A program made the translations under genes and the position numbers. This document shows, piece after piece, positions 22,693 to 31,368 of a stretch of DNA of 64,000 nt; position 1 is the first letter of the stretch, and the number at the start of each line of letters is the position of its first letter. The DNA lies in assembly GCA_016458225.1 (NCBI GenBank), contig JAEMGR010000034.1, positions 85,899 to 149,898 of the forward strand, read 5' to 3'. The notes beneath the pieces were generated by a model, which was not told where the DNA came from, made no database searches, and saw only the letters and a list, made by a program, of their open reading frames with translations. The DNA comes from Myxococcaceae bacterium JPH2. Its GTDB lineage: Bacteria > Myxococcota > Myxococcia > Myxococcales > Myxococcaceae.

Positions 22693-24529
22693 GCGCCCCT
22701 CGGAATCCCGCTCCGCTCCGCCCCATCACGAGAGCAGCACGCCGCCTGGGCCACAGGCCCGTAGCGGAATTGCGCCCGCATCCCCGTCGCACAGCGCGGG
22801 GAGTGCGCGCGAGCCCGCGGCCATGCCATCGCCGACGAGCAGCGGCACGGCACAGCCCCTTGGCGTTTCCGACACGGGAGATGCTCCGCGTGGCCCGCGA
22901 CCTTCGGGAGACGGCGACGCACGTCCCCCCGCGCCTTCGTTCGCAAGCGGTGACGCGCACACCGCTCAGCATTCCGGCCAACCTGCGCCTTCGTTCGCGG
23001 GCGGTGACTTGCGAGCGGCAACACCGCCGCCTTCGGGCCAGAGCGAAGCTCGGCACGCCTCCGCGCCGTCGGCCGAAAGAGCCCCCCCCGCCCCTCAGTC
23101 CTCGCCGAGCAGCACCGAGCCCCACGCGCCCTCGTTCGCGGATCCGCGTAGCGCGCCGCGCCCAGACTCGGTCATGGAGGACTTGCCGCCGTCGGCCGCG
23201 CGTCCTCTGTCATTCCTGAAGAATGGCGGGGCGGGCACCCCGCCCTCGGCGACGTCGAACATCCCCGCAGGAGTTCCACAGCCGCGCCCACCCGGCCCCG
23301 CGATGGACGATCTGCCTGCGTCGGCCGCGCGCCCGCTGCCCTTCCTCGGCAACGGTGCAGCCACGCCTGGCGCACCCGAGAGCCGGCCTCCAGCGTCGCC
23401 ACCGGAGATGGCGGACCCTCATCCCGGCTCGCGCCCGCTCTCCTTCCTGCGCAATGGCGCTGCGGGCACTCCGCCCACCGCTCCTGGCGCACCCGAGCCT
23501 CGCCCTCCAGCTTCGGCACCGGAGATGGCGGACCCTCCTCCTCCGGGCTCGCGTCCGCTCTCCTTCCTGCGCAATGGCGCTGCGGGCACTCCGCCCACCG
23601 CTCCTGGCGCACCCGAGCCTCGCCCTCCAGCTTCGGCACCGGAGATGGCGGACCCTCCTCCTCCGGGCTCGCGTCCGCTCTCCTTCCTGCGCAATGGCGC
23701 TGCGGGCACTCCGCCCACCGCTCCTGGCGCGGACACTCGCCCCTCCCCCACCGCTCCCGTGGGGGCTTCGCCGCTCGCTCGCGCTCCTGGGCCCGTCACA
23801 AGCCCGACCGCAGGCAACACTCCGCTCACGCGTCCGGCAGAGTCCGCGCCCACCGTGCGCGTGACCAACGTGCGGCGTCCGGAGCCCTCGGGGCCTCCCG
23901 AGCCTCCGTTCCCCACGGAAGACGACGCCCGACTGTTCGCGGAGGAAGGCTCGGCCGAGGGGTGTGCCTCGGGTGAGTGCCTCCCCGCTCCCGAGCCGGA
24001 AGCCCCCGAGCCGGAACCCGACCCCGTTGCCCCTGCGCCTCGCGTCGGGAACGGGCGCGACAACCCCAACCTCTCGCTGCCCGAGCGGTGGCGCGCCGCG
24101 GTGGAGAGCGTGAAATCCGCGTCGCCTCGCCACGGCGCGGCGCTCGCCAACGGCCGCATGCAGTCCATGCGCGCCGGGGAGATCATCCTGGGCTTCGCGC
24201 CTCAGGCCGGGTTCCACAAGAACGCCGTCACGTCTCCCTCGGGAAAGAGCACCGTCGACGCGGCCCTGGCCGACCACTTCGGCCGGCCGGTCAAGCTCAC
24301 CATCCAGGACATCGCCGCCGAGCCGAACGGGGGCTCGCTGAGCATCGCCGAGCAGGATGCCCAGAGCCGAGCGGCCCATGAGAAGAGCACGGAGGGCAAG
24401 GTGCGGAATCACCCCTCGGTGCGCGCCGTGCTCCGGCTGCTGGGGGGCGAAATCGAACACATCCAGGTCCTGGAAGCCGCGCGCCCTGCAGCCACCCCGT
24501 TGAGCGACACTCCGGAGGAGAGCCCCTGA
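22685..24529 (+). CDS. dnaX: dnaX 3' part: tau linker and C-terminal domain, in the +1 frame
   Basis: The +1 frame is open through this stretch and continues the DnaX protein. A long Pro/Ala/Ser-rich linker contains a 40-aa repeat. It is followed by a folded C-terminal region of about 160 residues (LSLPERWRAAVESVKSASPRHGAAL onward, with GRPVKLTI and a final EIEHIQVLE), typical of the DnaX tau end that binds the polymerase. There is no ribosome-binding site or natural N-terminus here, so it is not an independent gene. The start given assumes a +1 slip at the UUU codon 22681-22683 (UUU to UUC). The true switch point could be anywhere in about 22630-22690, or a base may be missing or extra in the sequence. 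Confidence 0.8.
   Translation, partial: APERPSESRSAPPHHESSTPPGPQARSGIAPASPSHSAGSAREPAAMPSPTSSGTAQPLGVSDTGDAPRGPRPSGDGDARPPAPSFASGDAHTAQHSGQPAPSFAGGDLRAATPPPSGQSEARHASAPSAERAPPAPQSSPSSTEPHAPSFADPRSAPRPDSVMEDLPPSAARPLSFLKNGGAGTPPSATSNIPAGVPQPRPPGPAMDDLPASAARPLPFLGNGAATPGAPESRPPASPPEMADPHPGSRPLSFLRNGAAGTPPTAPGAPEPRPPASAPEMADPPPPGSRPLSFLRNGAAGTPPTAPGAPEPRPPASAPEMADPPPPGSRPLSFLRNGAAGTPPTAPGADTRPSPTAPVGASPLARAPGPVTSPTAGNTPLTRPAESAPTVRVTNVRRPEPSGPPEPPFPTEDDARLFAEEGSAEGCASGECLPAPEPEAPEPEPDPVAPAPRVGNGRDNPNLSLPERWRAAVESVKSASPRHGAALANGRMQSMRAGEIILGFAPQAGFHKNAVTSPSGKSTVDAALADHFGRPVKLTIQDIAAEPNGGSLSIAEQDAQSRAAHEKSTEGKVRNHPSVRAVLRLLGGEIEHIQVLEAARPAATPLSDTPEESP
23408..23730 (+). repeat. 120-bp coding repeat in the tau linker
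   Basis: Units beginning with ATGGCGGACCCT occur at 23408, 23525 and 23645. The last two are identical over most of their 120 bp and encode 40-aa units around EMADPPPPGSRPLSFLRNG. Earlier, more diverged copies of RPLSFLxNG occur from about 23200. The repeat lengthens the flexible linker of tau. Confidence 0.85.
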
Positions 24530-24626
24530 CAACCCCCGCGCGCAACGGTAGGGTGCGCGTCACAGTCCCATGTCCGAGCGGGGCCATGCCGGCGCCCGCT
24601 CCCACGTCCGCGGACCGAGGAAGCAC

Positions 24627-24944
24627 ATGCCTGGCATCGATTTGAACTACTTCATCCGGCAGGCGAACAAGCTGACGGAGAAGATCGAAGAGCGGAAGAA
24701 GCAGCTGGCGGACGAGACCGTCGAGGCCAAGGCCGGCGAGGGCCGCGTCACGGTGGTCGCCAACTGCGTGCAGGAGATCCGCAGCATCAAGATCGACAAG
24801 TCCGCCATCGACCCGAACGACCCGTCGATGCTCGAGGACCTCATCACCGCCGCCGTGAACGCCGCCCTGGCAAGCAGCCGCCAGCACATGCAGAGCGAGC
24901 TGGCCAAAATCTCCGGCGGCGTCAAGATCCCCGGCATTAACTAA
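24627..24944 (+). CDS. YbaB/EbfC family nucleoid-associated protein
   Basis: The 105-aa protein has the family layout: an N-terminal amphipathic helix rich in K/E, then VEAKAGEGRVTVVANCVQEI and the conserved IDPNDPSMLEDLITAAVN block. YbaB proteins are small dimers that bind DNA, and the gene typically lies between dnaX and recR, as here. The ATG at 24627 with GAGG 7 bp upstream is preferred over one at 24570. recR starts 7 bp after the stop. Confidence 0.95.
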   Translation: MPGIDLNYFIRQANKLTEKIEERKKQLADETVEAKAGEGRVTVVANCVQEIRSIKIDKSAIDPNDPSMLEDLITAAVNAALASSRQHMQSELAKISGGVKIPGIN

Positions 24945-24950
24945 GGCCGG

Positions 24951-25544
24951 ATGACGCCCGATCCGCTCAATCGACTCGTCGCGCAGCTCGCGAAGCTCCC
25001 GGGCATCGGCGAGAAGACGGCCCAGCGCCTCGCGTTCCACATCCTGCGCGCGCCCGGCGAGTACGCCGTCGACCTGTCGCAGGCCATCCGCGAGGTGAAG
25101 GAGAAGGTGCACCTGTGCACGCGCTGCTTCTCCCTCACCGACTCGGAGCTGTGCGGCTTCTGCCGTGACTCGCGCCGCGAGGAGCGCTCGCTGTGCGTGG
25201 TGGAGACCTTCGCCGACTTGATGGCGCTGGAGCGCACCCGTGAGTTCAAGGGGCGCTACCACGTCCTGCACGGCGTGCTGTCCCCACTGGAAGGCGTGGG
25301 CCCCGAGCAGCTTCGCATCAAGGAACTGCTCGAGCGCCTCAACGACAGCCGGGTGGAGGAGATCATCCTCGCCACCAATCCGGACGTGGAAGGTGAAGCC
25401 ACCGCGCTCTACCTGACGCGCTTGCTCAAGCCGATGGGTCTGCGCCTCACCCGCATCGCCCAGGGCCTGCCCATGGGCGGCGACCTGGAGTTCGCGGACC
25501 AGGCCACCCTGGCCAAGGCGCTCTCCGCCAGACGCGACCTCTGA
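24951..25544 (+). CDS. recR: Recombination mediator protein RecR
   Basis: The 197-aa length is typical. The N-terminal helix-hairpin-helix (LAKLPGIGEKTAQRLAFH), the four-cysteine zinc finger (C56, C59, C68, C71) and the Toprim segment starting LCVVETFADLMALE are all visible. The C-terminus has the GLPMGGDLEFAD segment of the family. RecR works with RecO and RecF to load RecA onto SSB-coated gapped DNA. It is the last gene of the dnaX-ybaB-recR set and converges on the kinase gene at 25578. Confidence 0.97.
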   Translation: MTPDPLNRLVAQLAKLPGIGEKTAQRLAFHILRAPGEYAVDLSQAIREVKEKVHLCTRCFSLTDSELCGFCRDSRREERSLCVVETFADLMALERTREFKGRYHVLHGVLSPLEGVGPEQLRIKELLERLNDSRVEEIILATNPDVEGEATALYLTRLLKPMGLRLTRIAQGLPMGGDLEFADQATLAKALSARRDL

Positions 25545-25551
25545 GGCACGT

Positions 25552-25575
25552 GCCCGCTCTCGACCGAGAGCGGGC
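25552..25575. terminator. Bidirectional hairpin between recR and the kinase gene
   Basis: GCCCGCTCT (25552-25560) and AGAGCGGGC (25567-25575) form a perfect 9-bp stem, extendable by C-G pairs, in the 33-bp gap between two convergent stop codons. There is no T-run, but position and symmetry suit a two-way transcription block. Confidence 0.5.
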
Positions 25576-25577
25576 GC

Positions 25578-27512
25578 CTACTGCGTCACCCGCCAGGAGA
25601 ACGGCATCATCACCGTGACCTCCTGGTCGCGGTGAGCCGGGAAACGCAGCCGCTGCGCCTGCGACTCCAGGCACCGTCCCACCTCGGTCGAAGCCAGCGG
25701 GCCCTTCGTGTCCGCGGTCACCTTCCCCGACGAGACGATTCGAAGCTGGACCTGCACCTCGCCCTGGCTGGCGGGAAGGTCCGCCTTGAAGCGCTCGAAG
25801 CACGAGGTGATGCGCGAGCGCCCACCCGACACGACACGCTGGATGTCCTCGATGCCCAGCGTCACCAGCTTCACGGGACGAGCCGCGCCCTTCGGAGTGG
25901 GAGTCGGAGCAGTCGTCCCCGTGTCCGTCGCGAACGCCACTGAACCCGGAGTTCCCGAGCCAACCGCGGGAACCGCCACCTTGTCCGGCTCCGTCGGAGT
26001 CGAGCCCGCAGGAGCCACGGCCGTCCCCGGCGCCGTCGTCCCGTCCGACGGAGGACCGGCAGTGTCCGATGGCGTCGGCGCGGCCCCCACCGCCGGAGCT
26101 GTCTCGGGGAAATGAGCCGTCGCCGGGTTCACCGCGGGAGTCGAAGGCGGAACCGGCGCGGCCGTCACGACAGCTGGACTGACAGGCTGCGCGTCACCCG
26201 GTGCCCATGCGCGCGCCGCCACGAACGCACCGCCCGCGAGCACCAGTCCACCCACCAAGCCCACGGCCAACGAGCGCCATCGCCGCGGCGCGGGAGCAAT
26301 CTCCACGGGCCCGGAGCGAGTGGGCGTTCCCGGCGCCTTCTCCGATTCCGCCGTGACCGGAGGCACCCACGGCCGCCCCTGGACGGTGGCGCCATCCCCC
26401 GCGCCCGTCCGTGCAGGAACGGGAGCAACCGGAGGCGCGACGACGGGTGCCGCGGGCTGCGGCAGTCCCTCCGCCGGGTGCGAGACGTTCAGCGTCGCCA
26501 GCGTGGGGATGCGGGTGCGCTCGGTGAAGCGCTCCTCGCCGAAGTGCGAACGCAGGAACGCCGCGAGGGTCGTCGGTACGCCCGTGGCCCTGAGGTATTC
26601 GGCGAGGAAGATCTCCAGGTCCTGCGCGAACTCCTCGGCGGTGGCGTAGCGGTCATCGCGCTGGCCCGCCATGGCCTTGAGGATGATGGCCTCCAGGACC
26701 TCGGGCAGGTCCGCGCGCAGCTTCCTCGGAGGCTCGAACTCGGCGCGCGTCAGCGCGTTGAGGACGGCAAGGTCGTTGTCACGCGCGAAGGGCCGCACAT
26801 GCGTGACGGCCTCGTACAGGCTGACGCCGAGCGCGAAGATGTCCGCGCGGCGGTCCACCTCCAAGCCCTGGGCCTGCTCCGGGGCCATGTACATGTACTT
26901 GCCCTTCACCACGCCGGTGCGCGTGTGCACCAGTCGCGACTCGGCCTTGGCGATGCCGAAGTCCAACACCTTCACCTGTCCCTGGTAGGTCAGGTACAGG
27001 TTCGAGGGCGAGATGTCCCGGTGCACCACGTGCAGCGACTGGCCCTGCTCGTTGGTGAACTCGTGCGCGTGGTGCAGGCCGTGCGCCGCGTCGATGAGCA
27101 CGCGCAGCACCACAGGGAGCGGCACGTACTGACGACGGCGACCCGCGAGCCGCAGCGTCGTGGAGAAGTCCTCGCCCGCGAGGTACTCCATGCAGATGTA
27201 GTAGCAGCCGTCCGTGAACCCCAGCTCGTGGATCTGGATGATGTTCGGATGGGAGAGCTTGGCCGCGAGCCGCGCCTCGTCTCGAAACATCTCCACGAAG
27301 TCGGGGATGTTAGAGAGGTGCGGCAGCATGCGCTTGATGACGACGTTGCGCTCGAAGCCGTCGGTGCCGAGCAGCTTGGCGAGGAAGATCTCCGCCATCC
27401 CGCCCTCGGCCAGCTTCCGCACGAGCACGTACTGGCCATAAGGCCGCAGCAGGGGCGTGTCGGACGCGCCGGAGTTCTCCGGAATGGGGACGGTGGGCTG
27501 GGGGGGTGACAT
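25578..27512 (-). CDS. Transmembrane Ser/Thr protein kinase with an AgmX/PglI-type C-terminal domain
   Basis: The 644-aa protein has an N-terminal eukaryotic-like kinase domain (about 27-310): glycine loop LAEGGMAEIFLA, K60, catalytic HRDISPSN (D166), D184-F-G and APEQ. A Pro-rich juxtamembrane region and one membrane helix (about 415-440) follow, then a Pro/Ala/Thr-rich outer linker. The last 95 residues (IEDIQRVVSGGRSRITSCFERF to the end) have the two-cysteine pattern (SCFE...GRCLES) and the final PFSWRV seen in AgmX/PglI C-terminal domains, the kind also present in the GltG-like protein at 40854. The kinase therefore likely senses or binds envelope components. HRDIS replaces the more usual HRDLK. 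It ends a three-gene operon divergent from mglBA. Confidence 0.9.
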   Translation of the reverse strand: MSPPQPTVPIPENSGASDTPLLRPYGQYVLVRKLAEGGMAEIFLAKLLGTDGFERNVVIKRMLPHLSNIPDFVEMFRDEARLAAKLSHPNIIQIHELGFTDGCYYICMEYLAGEDFSTTLRLAGRRRQYVPLPVVLRVLIDAAHGLHHAHEFTNEQGQSLHVVHRDISPSNLYLTYQGQVKVLDFGIAKAESRLVHTRTGVVKGKYMYMAPEQAQGLEVDRRADIFALGVSLYEAVTHVRPFARDNDLAVLNALTRAEFEPPRKLRADLPEVLEAIILKAMAGQRDDRYATAEEFAQDLEIFLAEYLRATGVPTTLAAFLRSHFGEERFTERTRIPTLATLNVSHPAEGLPQPAAPVVAPPVAPVPARTGAGDGATVQGRPWVPPVTAESEKAPGTPTRSGPVEIAPAPRRWRSLAVGLVGGLVLAGGAFVAARAWAPGDAQPVSPAVVTAAPVPPSTPAVNPATAHFPETAPAVGAAPTPSDTAGPPSDGTTAPGTAVAPAGSTPTEPDKVAVPAVGSGTPGSVAFATDTGTTAPTPTPKGAARPVKLVTLGIEDIQRVVSGGRSRITSCFERFKADLPASQGEVQVQLRIVSSGKVTADTKGPLASTEVGRCLESQAQRLRFPAHRDQEVTVMMPFSWRVTQ

Positions 27513-27516
27513 CGCC

Positions 27517-29517
27517 TCAGGGCCCTCGCTGTTTCAGGGTGCGCACCGTTTGAACCACCGGGACACCGGGACGACTCATCTTAAACACCAGCATCGGCGG
27601 CGTTCCCATTGGGACCGACCAGATATCGAACCGGTGCTTCCCGTCCAGCGTCACCGGACGTCCGTTGATGGACAGGTGCGCATCCACCGGGGCCACACCC
27701 GTCGCGTGAATCTTCGCCGCTGTCGGCTGGCCGTTGCGGGGCGACTCGATGACCAGCTCCTGCACGGAGTTGTCGTAGACCAGCTCCAGCTTGTTCATCC
27801 GTCCACCCTGGAGCGCCGCGCCCGCCGAGGACATCGGCGTCACGGACCACAGGTAGCTGCCCTCGCGCAGTGCGCCCGCGTCCAGCGCGGCGTGCGTATC
27901 CGTCACCGTGCGCTCGGCGACAGGGGTGGACAGCTCGCCCACGCGGTAGACCGCGACGCGGTAGCTCGCCGCGCGCGCCTCCGCGCCGTAGGTGAACGTC
28001 ACGGCTGGAGGCTTGTCCTGGTAGAAGATGGTCGTCTTCTCGGGGCCCTCGGGCACCACGTTACGCAGCCGCGCCAACTCCTTGGGAGGATCCTCCGGAG
28101 CGAAGCGCGCGCTGCCCGCCGACACCTGCGTCCCGTCCGACTTGCGCACCCGCCAGTACAGCGCGCCCCGCGCCGGAGCCGCCACGTTGACGAAGGGCTG
28201 ATGCACCAGGCCCGTCAGGACCGGCCGCGTGAAGGCCGAGTCCTGCGCCACCTCCACCACCGCATCCCCCGTGCCCTCCCAGGTGAGCGCCACCTGGGCC
28301 AGTCCCTTGTGGAACACCTCGCCGTTGTCGCCAGGTGCCAGCTCCATCGCGGCCCGCTCCAGCAACTCCACCCGAGGTGCCGCCGTGCCCGCGGACTCCA
28401 CCGTGGCGCGCTCCCCCGCGCGCAGCGGCTGCCGGGCCTCGCCACGCACGAGGGTGACATCCCCCGCCTGCGCCTCCACGAGCAGCCCCGACGCCGTCCG
28501 CTGCACCGCGAGCCGAGCCGCGCCGGATCCCTCCAGCGACAAGTGGGGCAGCACCACCCGACTCGACCGCCCCGCGGCCAGCTGCAACCCGAGCGTGCCC
28601 TTGCGCAAGTCCAGCCGGGTCTCATCCGAAGTGCCGCCCTGCCCCGCGCCCTCGAGCACCGCCTCCGAGCCCGAGGTGAGCGACAGCAGTGACGCGCTGT
28701 CTTGCAGCGACAGCACCGCCGTGCCGCTGCGCACGCGAACCCCGTCGCCCGCGGCCAGCACCTCGCCATCTTTGCGAACCCAGCGCCACCGCGCCGAGCC
28801 CTTCGACTTCACCTCCGCGCGCCCAGACGTCGTTCGCAGCGTCACGGAGATGGGCGCCAGCTCAACGACGCGAGAGGCGCGCCCCACCACCTCCGCGCGC
28901 CCCGAGGCGACCTCCACGGACTCGCCCGCGTCAGCCTTCAGCGTCTGGCCATCCTTGGAGACGAACTCGATGGCGCCCAGCTTCACCTCGACGTGCGCGG
29001 CGTCCTCGGCCACGCGCACGCTCACCTCGCTCGGCTCCGAGCCCACTCGCGTGAGACCGAAGGGCGTGAGGATGCTCAACGCGACCCGCGTCGGAGCTGG
29101 GCCTCCCGAACCGGAGCCCGCACCCGCGCCAGCCGACGCCGGGACGCGCGACAGCACCACGCCGCGCGCCACCGTCAGCACGATGCCCTGCGCGTCCGAG
29201 CCCAGCGCGAACCGCGCATCCGAGCCCACCTCCACCGTGTGCCCGTCCGCGAAGCGCACCGTGGCCTTGCCATCCGCCCCGGTCTCCACCGCGTCCCCGG
29301 CGAACAGAGCGCCCGCGACCGCCGGGCCCGTCCTCCCCGCGCGTGACAGCCGCACATCACCTGTCACACCATCCAACTGAGCCAGCGCCACGGCGGTGCC
29401 CGCCTCCACGGGAGCAGCGGCGGCCACGGGAGCACTCGCGGGTGGAGGCGGCGTCTCCGGATCGCCACAGCCCGAGGCGACCACCAGGGACAACATCAGG
29501 ACGCGCGCGGATTTCAC
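27517..29517 (-). CDS. FecR-domain lipoprotein with repeated beta-sandwich regions
   Basis: The 666-aa protein begins with a lipoprotein signal (VVASGC). A FecR-like domain follows at about residues 45-130 (GVTGDVRLSRAG...FAGDAVETGADGKATVRFADGHTVEVG). Further FecR-like or fibronectin-like beta-rich segments lie up to residue 540, and a C-terminal beta domain ends the protein. FecR domains usually sit in the periplasm and relay or bind envelope signals. The start overlaps the stop of the upstream gene by ATGA (29514-29517), and the kinase starts 4 bp after its stop. So it is probably the extracytoplasmic partner of the kinase (inference). Confidence 0.85.
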   Translation of the reverse strand: MKSARVLMLSLVVASGCGDPETPPPPASAPVAAAAPVEAGTAVALAQLDGVTGDVRLSRAGRTGPAVAGALFAGDAVETGADGKATVRFADGHTVEVGSDARFALGSDAQGIVLTVARGVVLSRVPASAGAGAGSGSGGPAPTRVALSILTPFGLTRVGSEPSEVSVRVAEDAAHVEVKLGAIEFVSKDGQTLKADAGESVEVASGRAEVVGRASRVVELAPISVTLRTTSGRAEVKSKGSARWRWVRKDGEVLAAGDGVRVRSGTAVLSLQDSASLLSLTSGSEAVLEGAGQGGTSDETRLDLRKGTLGLQLAAGRSSRVVLPHLSLEGSGAARLAVQRTASGLLVEAQAGDVTLVRGEARQPLRAGERATVESAGTAAPRVELLERAAMELAPGDNGEVFHKGLAQVALTWEGTGDAVVEVAQDSAFTRPVLTGLVHQPFVNVAAPARGALYWRVRKSDGTQVSAGSARFAPEDPPKELARLRNVVPEGPEKTTIFYQDKPPAVTFTYGAEARAASYRVAVYRVGELSTPVAERTVTDTHAALDAGALREGSYLWSVTPMSSAGAALQGGRMNKLELVYDNSVQELVIESPRNGQPTAAKIHATGVAPVDAHLSINGRPVTLDGKHRFDIWSVPMGTPPMLVFKMSRPGVPVVQTVRTLKQRGP

Positions 29518-31073
29518 CGGGCCCTCGGGAGGAGATCGACGTTGAAGATGGCCCGCTCGCCGTCGCGCAGCATGACGCTCTTGCTCTGGGGCCGGTGCCC
29601 CGGCGCGGAGATGATGATGCGGTACGTCCCGCCGCGAACTCGGACGGAGAAGGCACCTGTCTTGTCGGCCCGCGTGCGGACACGCGCCTGCGGAATCGCG
29701 AGCGTCGCGACGAGCGGACGGCCTCCCCGCGTGCTGCGCACCTGACCTGTGAGGGTGGCCAGCTCGCCCGTCTTGCGCTCCACCGAGAGCGCCACGGCCA
29801 GCTCGGCCTGCTGCCCCGCCACGATGACCGCCGCGTCCTCCACGGGACGGAAGCCCGGCACCACCACCGCGACCGCCACGGGCCCAGGGGCAAGTCCCTC
29901 GATGTTCGCCTTGCCGGACACATCCGCGCGCGCCTTGACGGTGCCCACCGCCACCCGCGCCTCCGGCAGTGGCGCCCCCGTCGCAGCGTCCACCACCGTC
30001 ACCCGCAGACTGCCCATCACCGGAGCAGGCTTCTGCGCTCGGACCTCCAGCTCCGCGCGTCCGCCCGCCACCACCTGCGCGCGCGCCTCGGCCTCCTCAT
30101 GGCCCTCCACCTGGACGCGCGCCAGCACCTCACCCACCGGAAGCTCGGTCGCATCCACCCGACCCTCGGCATCCGCCGCGACGGGCTCCCGGGCCTCGCC
30201 GCCCACGACGAGCGTCACCCGAGCCCCCGCGAGCGGAGCGCCCGTCGCCGCGTCCACCACCCGCAGCGCCAAGGCCCCGCGTGCATCCAGCACCGGCTCG
30301 GCCGAGGCCTCCCGCGCGGGTGAATCCGCCTCCCAGGTGAACTCCAGAGCCGCCCCCACCCGACGCAGGCGCTGCTCGGAGCGCGTCACCTCCGCGAGCG
30401 TCACCGTGTCGCGTACCTGCTGGAAGTCCAGCACCAGGGTGCCAGCCCAACCGCGAGCGCGCTTCAGCGGCACCAGCAGCGCGCCACCCACCGCGTAGCC
30501 CGAGGCCGTGGCCTTCGCCCCGGAGGCATCGCTCGCGGAGAGCGTCAGCGGAACCTCGCCGCGTCCCTCCAGACGCAGCCCCGCCGGCAGCGGAACCAAC
30601 ACGCGCCCACCGACCAACGCGGCGTGCCGGATGCCGCGCGCCAACTCAGGAGACTCCGCCCCGGCGAAGAGCGGGAGCTGCGAGTACCCATAGCCCGCGC
30701 CCACCTCCAACCGGACCGGCCCCAGCAGCGCACGCACCCGAGGCCCCACCGAGGCCCGCCACAGGCTGCCCCCCGTGACGCGCGTCCCCTCTGCCTTCAG
30801 ATCGAACGCCTCCCGCTGCACGCTCGCCCACGCCCCCAACCAGGAGCCCACCCACCCGGTCGCCTGCGCCGACACATCATTCGGCGTCATGCCGTCATAG
30901 GTGAGCCCCGGCCCTACATCGGACTGCTGGCCCTGGCGCAGCGAGAGCCCATAACGGAGGCGGAGCGAGGCATGCTCCGGGGCTCCTGAGGACTGCGCGA
31001 ACGCAGCAGGGGCGATCGCGACGAGCGCGAGCAGGAGCGGGACGATGGCGGACGGGCGGCTCGGGCGAGGCAA
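29514..31073 (-). CDS. Outer-membrane-type beta protein with carboxypeptidase-regulatory-like domains
   Basis: About 519 aa from a proposed TTG at 31073, which gives a clean signal peptide (MPRPSRPSAIVPLLLALVAIAPAAFA then QSS). No ATG or GTG fits, and the longer frame would run into mglB on the other strand. Residues 30-270 look like an outer-membrane beta-barrel with alternating strands. At least three carboxypeptidase-regulatory-like (CarboxypepD_reg) modules follow, with the pattern LRVVDAATGAPLAGARV, LRVTVVDAATGAPLPEARV and LTGQVRSTRGGRPLVATL. It is the first gene of the operon ending with the kinase, and it may be the surface part of that system (inference). Confidence 0.75.
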   Translation of the reverse strand: MPRPSRPSAIVPLLLALVAIAPAAFAQSSGAPEHASLRLRYGLSLRQGQQSDVGPGLTYDGMTPNDVSAQATGWVGSWLGAWASVQREAFDLKAEGTRVTGGSLWRASVGPRVRALLGPVRLEVGAGYGYSQLPLFAGAESPELARGIRHAALVGGRVLVPLPAGLRLEGRGEVPLTLSASDASGAKATASGYAVGGALLVPLKRARGWAGTLVLDFQQVRDTVTLAEVTRSEQRLRRVGAALEFTWEADSPAREASAEPVLDARGALALRVVDAATGAPLAGARVTLVVGGEAREPVAADAEGRVDATELPVGEVLARVQVEGHEEAEARAQVVAGGRAELEVRAQKPAPVMGSLRVTVVDAATGAPLPEARVAVGTVKARADVSGKANIEGLAPGPVAVAVVVPGFRPVEDAAVIVAGQQAELAVALSVERKTGELATLTGQVRSTRGGRPLVATLAIPQARVRTRADKTGAFSVRVRGGTYRIIISAPGHRPQSKSVMLRDGERAIFNVDLLPRAR

Positions 31074-31083
31074 GGCCCGGCGG

Positions 31084-31112
31084 AGTATAGAGAAGGCCGT
31101 GAACGCACCCAA
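31084..31112 (-). promoter_or_regulatory. Candidate promoter of the kinase operon, very close to the start codon
   Basis: On the minus strand TTGGGT (31112-31107), a 17-bp spacer and TATACT (31089-31084) resemble a housekeeping promoter; the -10 matches TATAAT at five of six positions. The -10 ends 10 bp before the proposed TTG start, so the transcript would have almost no leader. Confidence 0.4.
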
Positions 31113-31368
31113 ACCCGAGGCACGAGGTAACCCCGCGTTCCGCGCCAGGACCCACCGGGCCGGGTGTGGGGCCTGGACTCCGACCGGGCGCGCCGGTCCC
31201 GGATCCAGGAACCCGCACGGATCACGGCTGGCTTCTTGCTGGAGTGGAACTGCTTTGCTAAGCATGCCGACGGTCGGTAGCGCCTCGTCTAACCTCCGGG
31301 ATTCACTCCAGAAACATCGGAGCGCCGCCGTGAGCGGGGCGAGCGAACGCTGAGGAGCGCATACGCCC

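Noticed and set aside
22103..24529. Independent 808-aa gene overlapping dnaX
   Set aside because: Its first 190 codons are an out-of-frame shadow of dnaX. There is no ribosome-binding site, and the rest is the tau C-terminus, so it is treated as the second part of dnaX.
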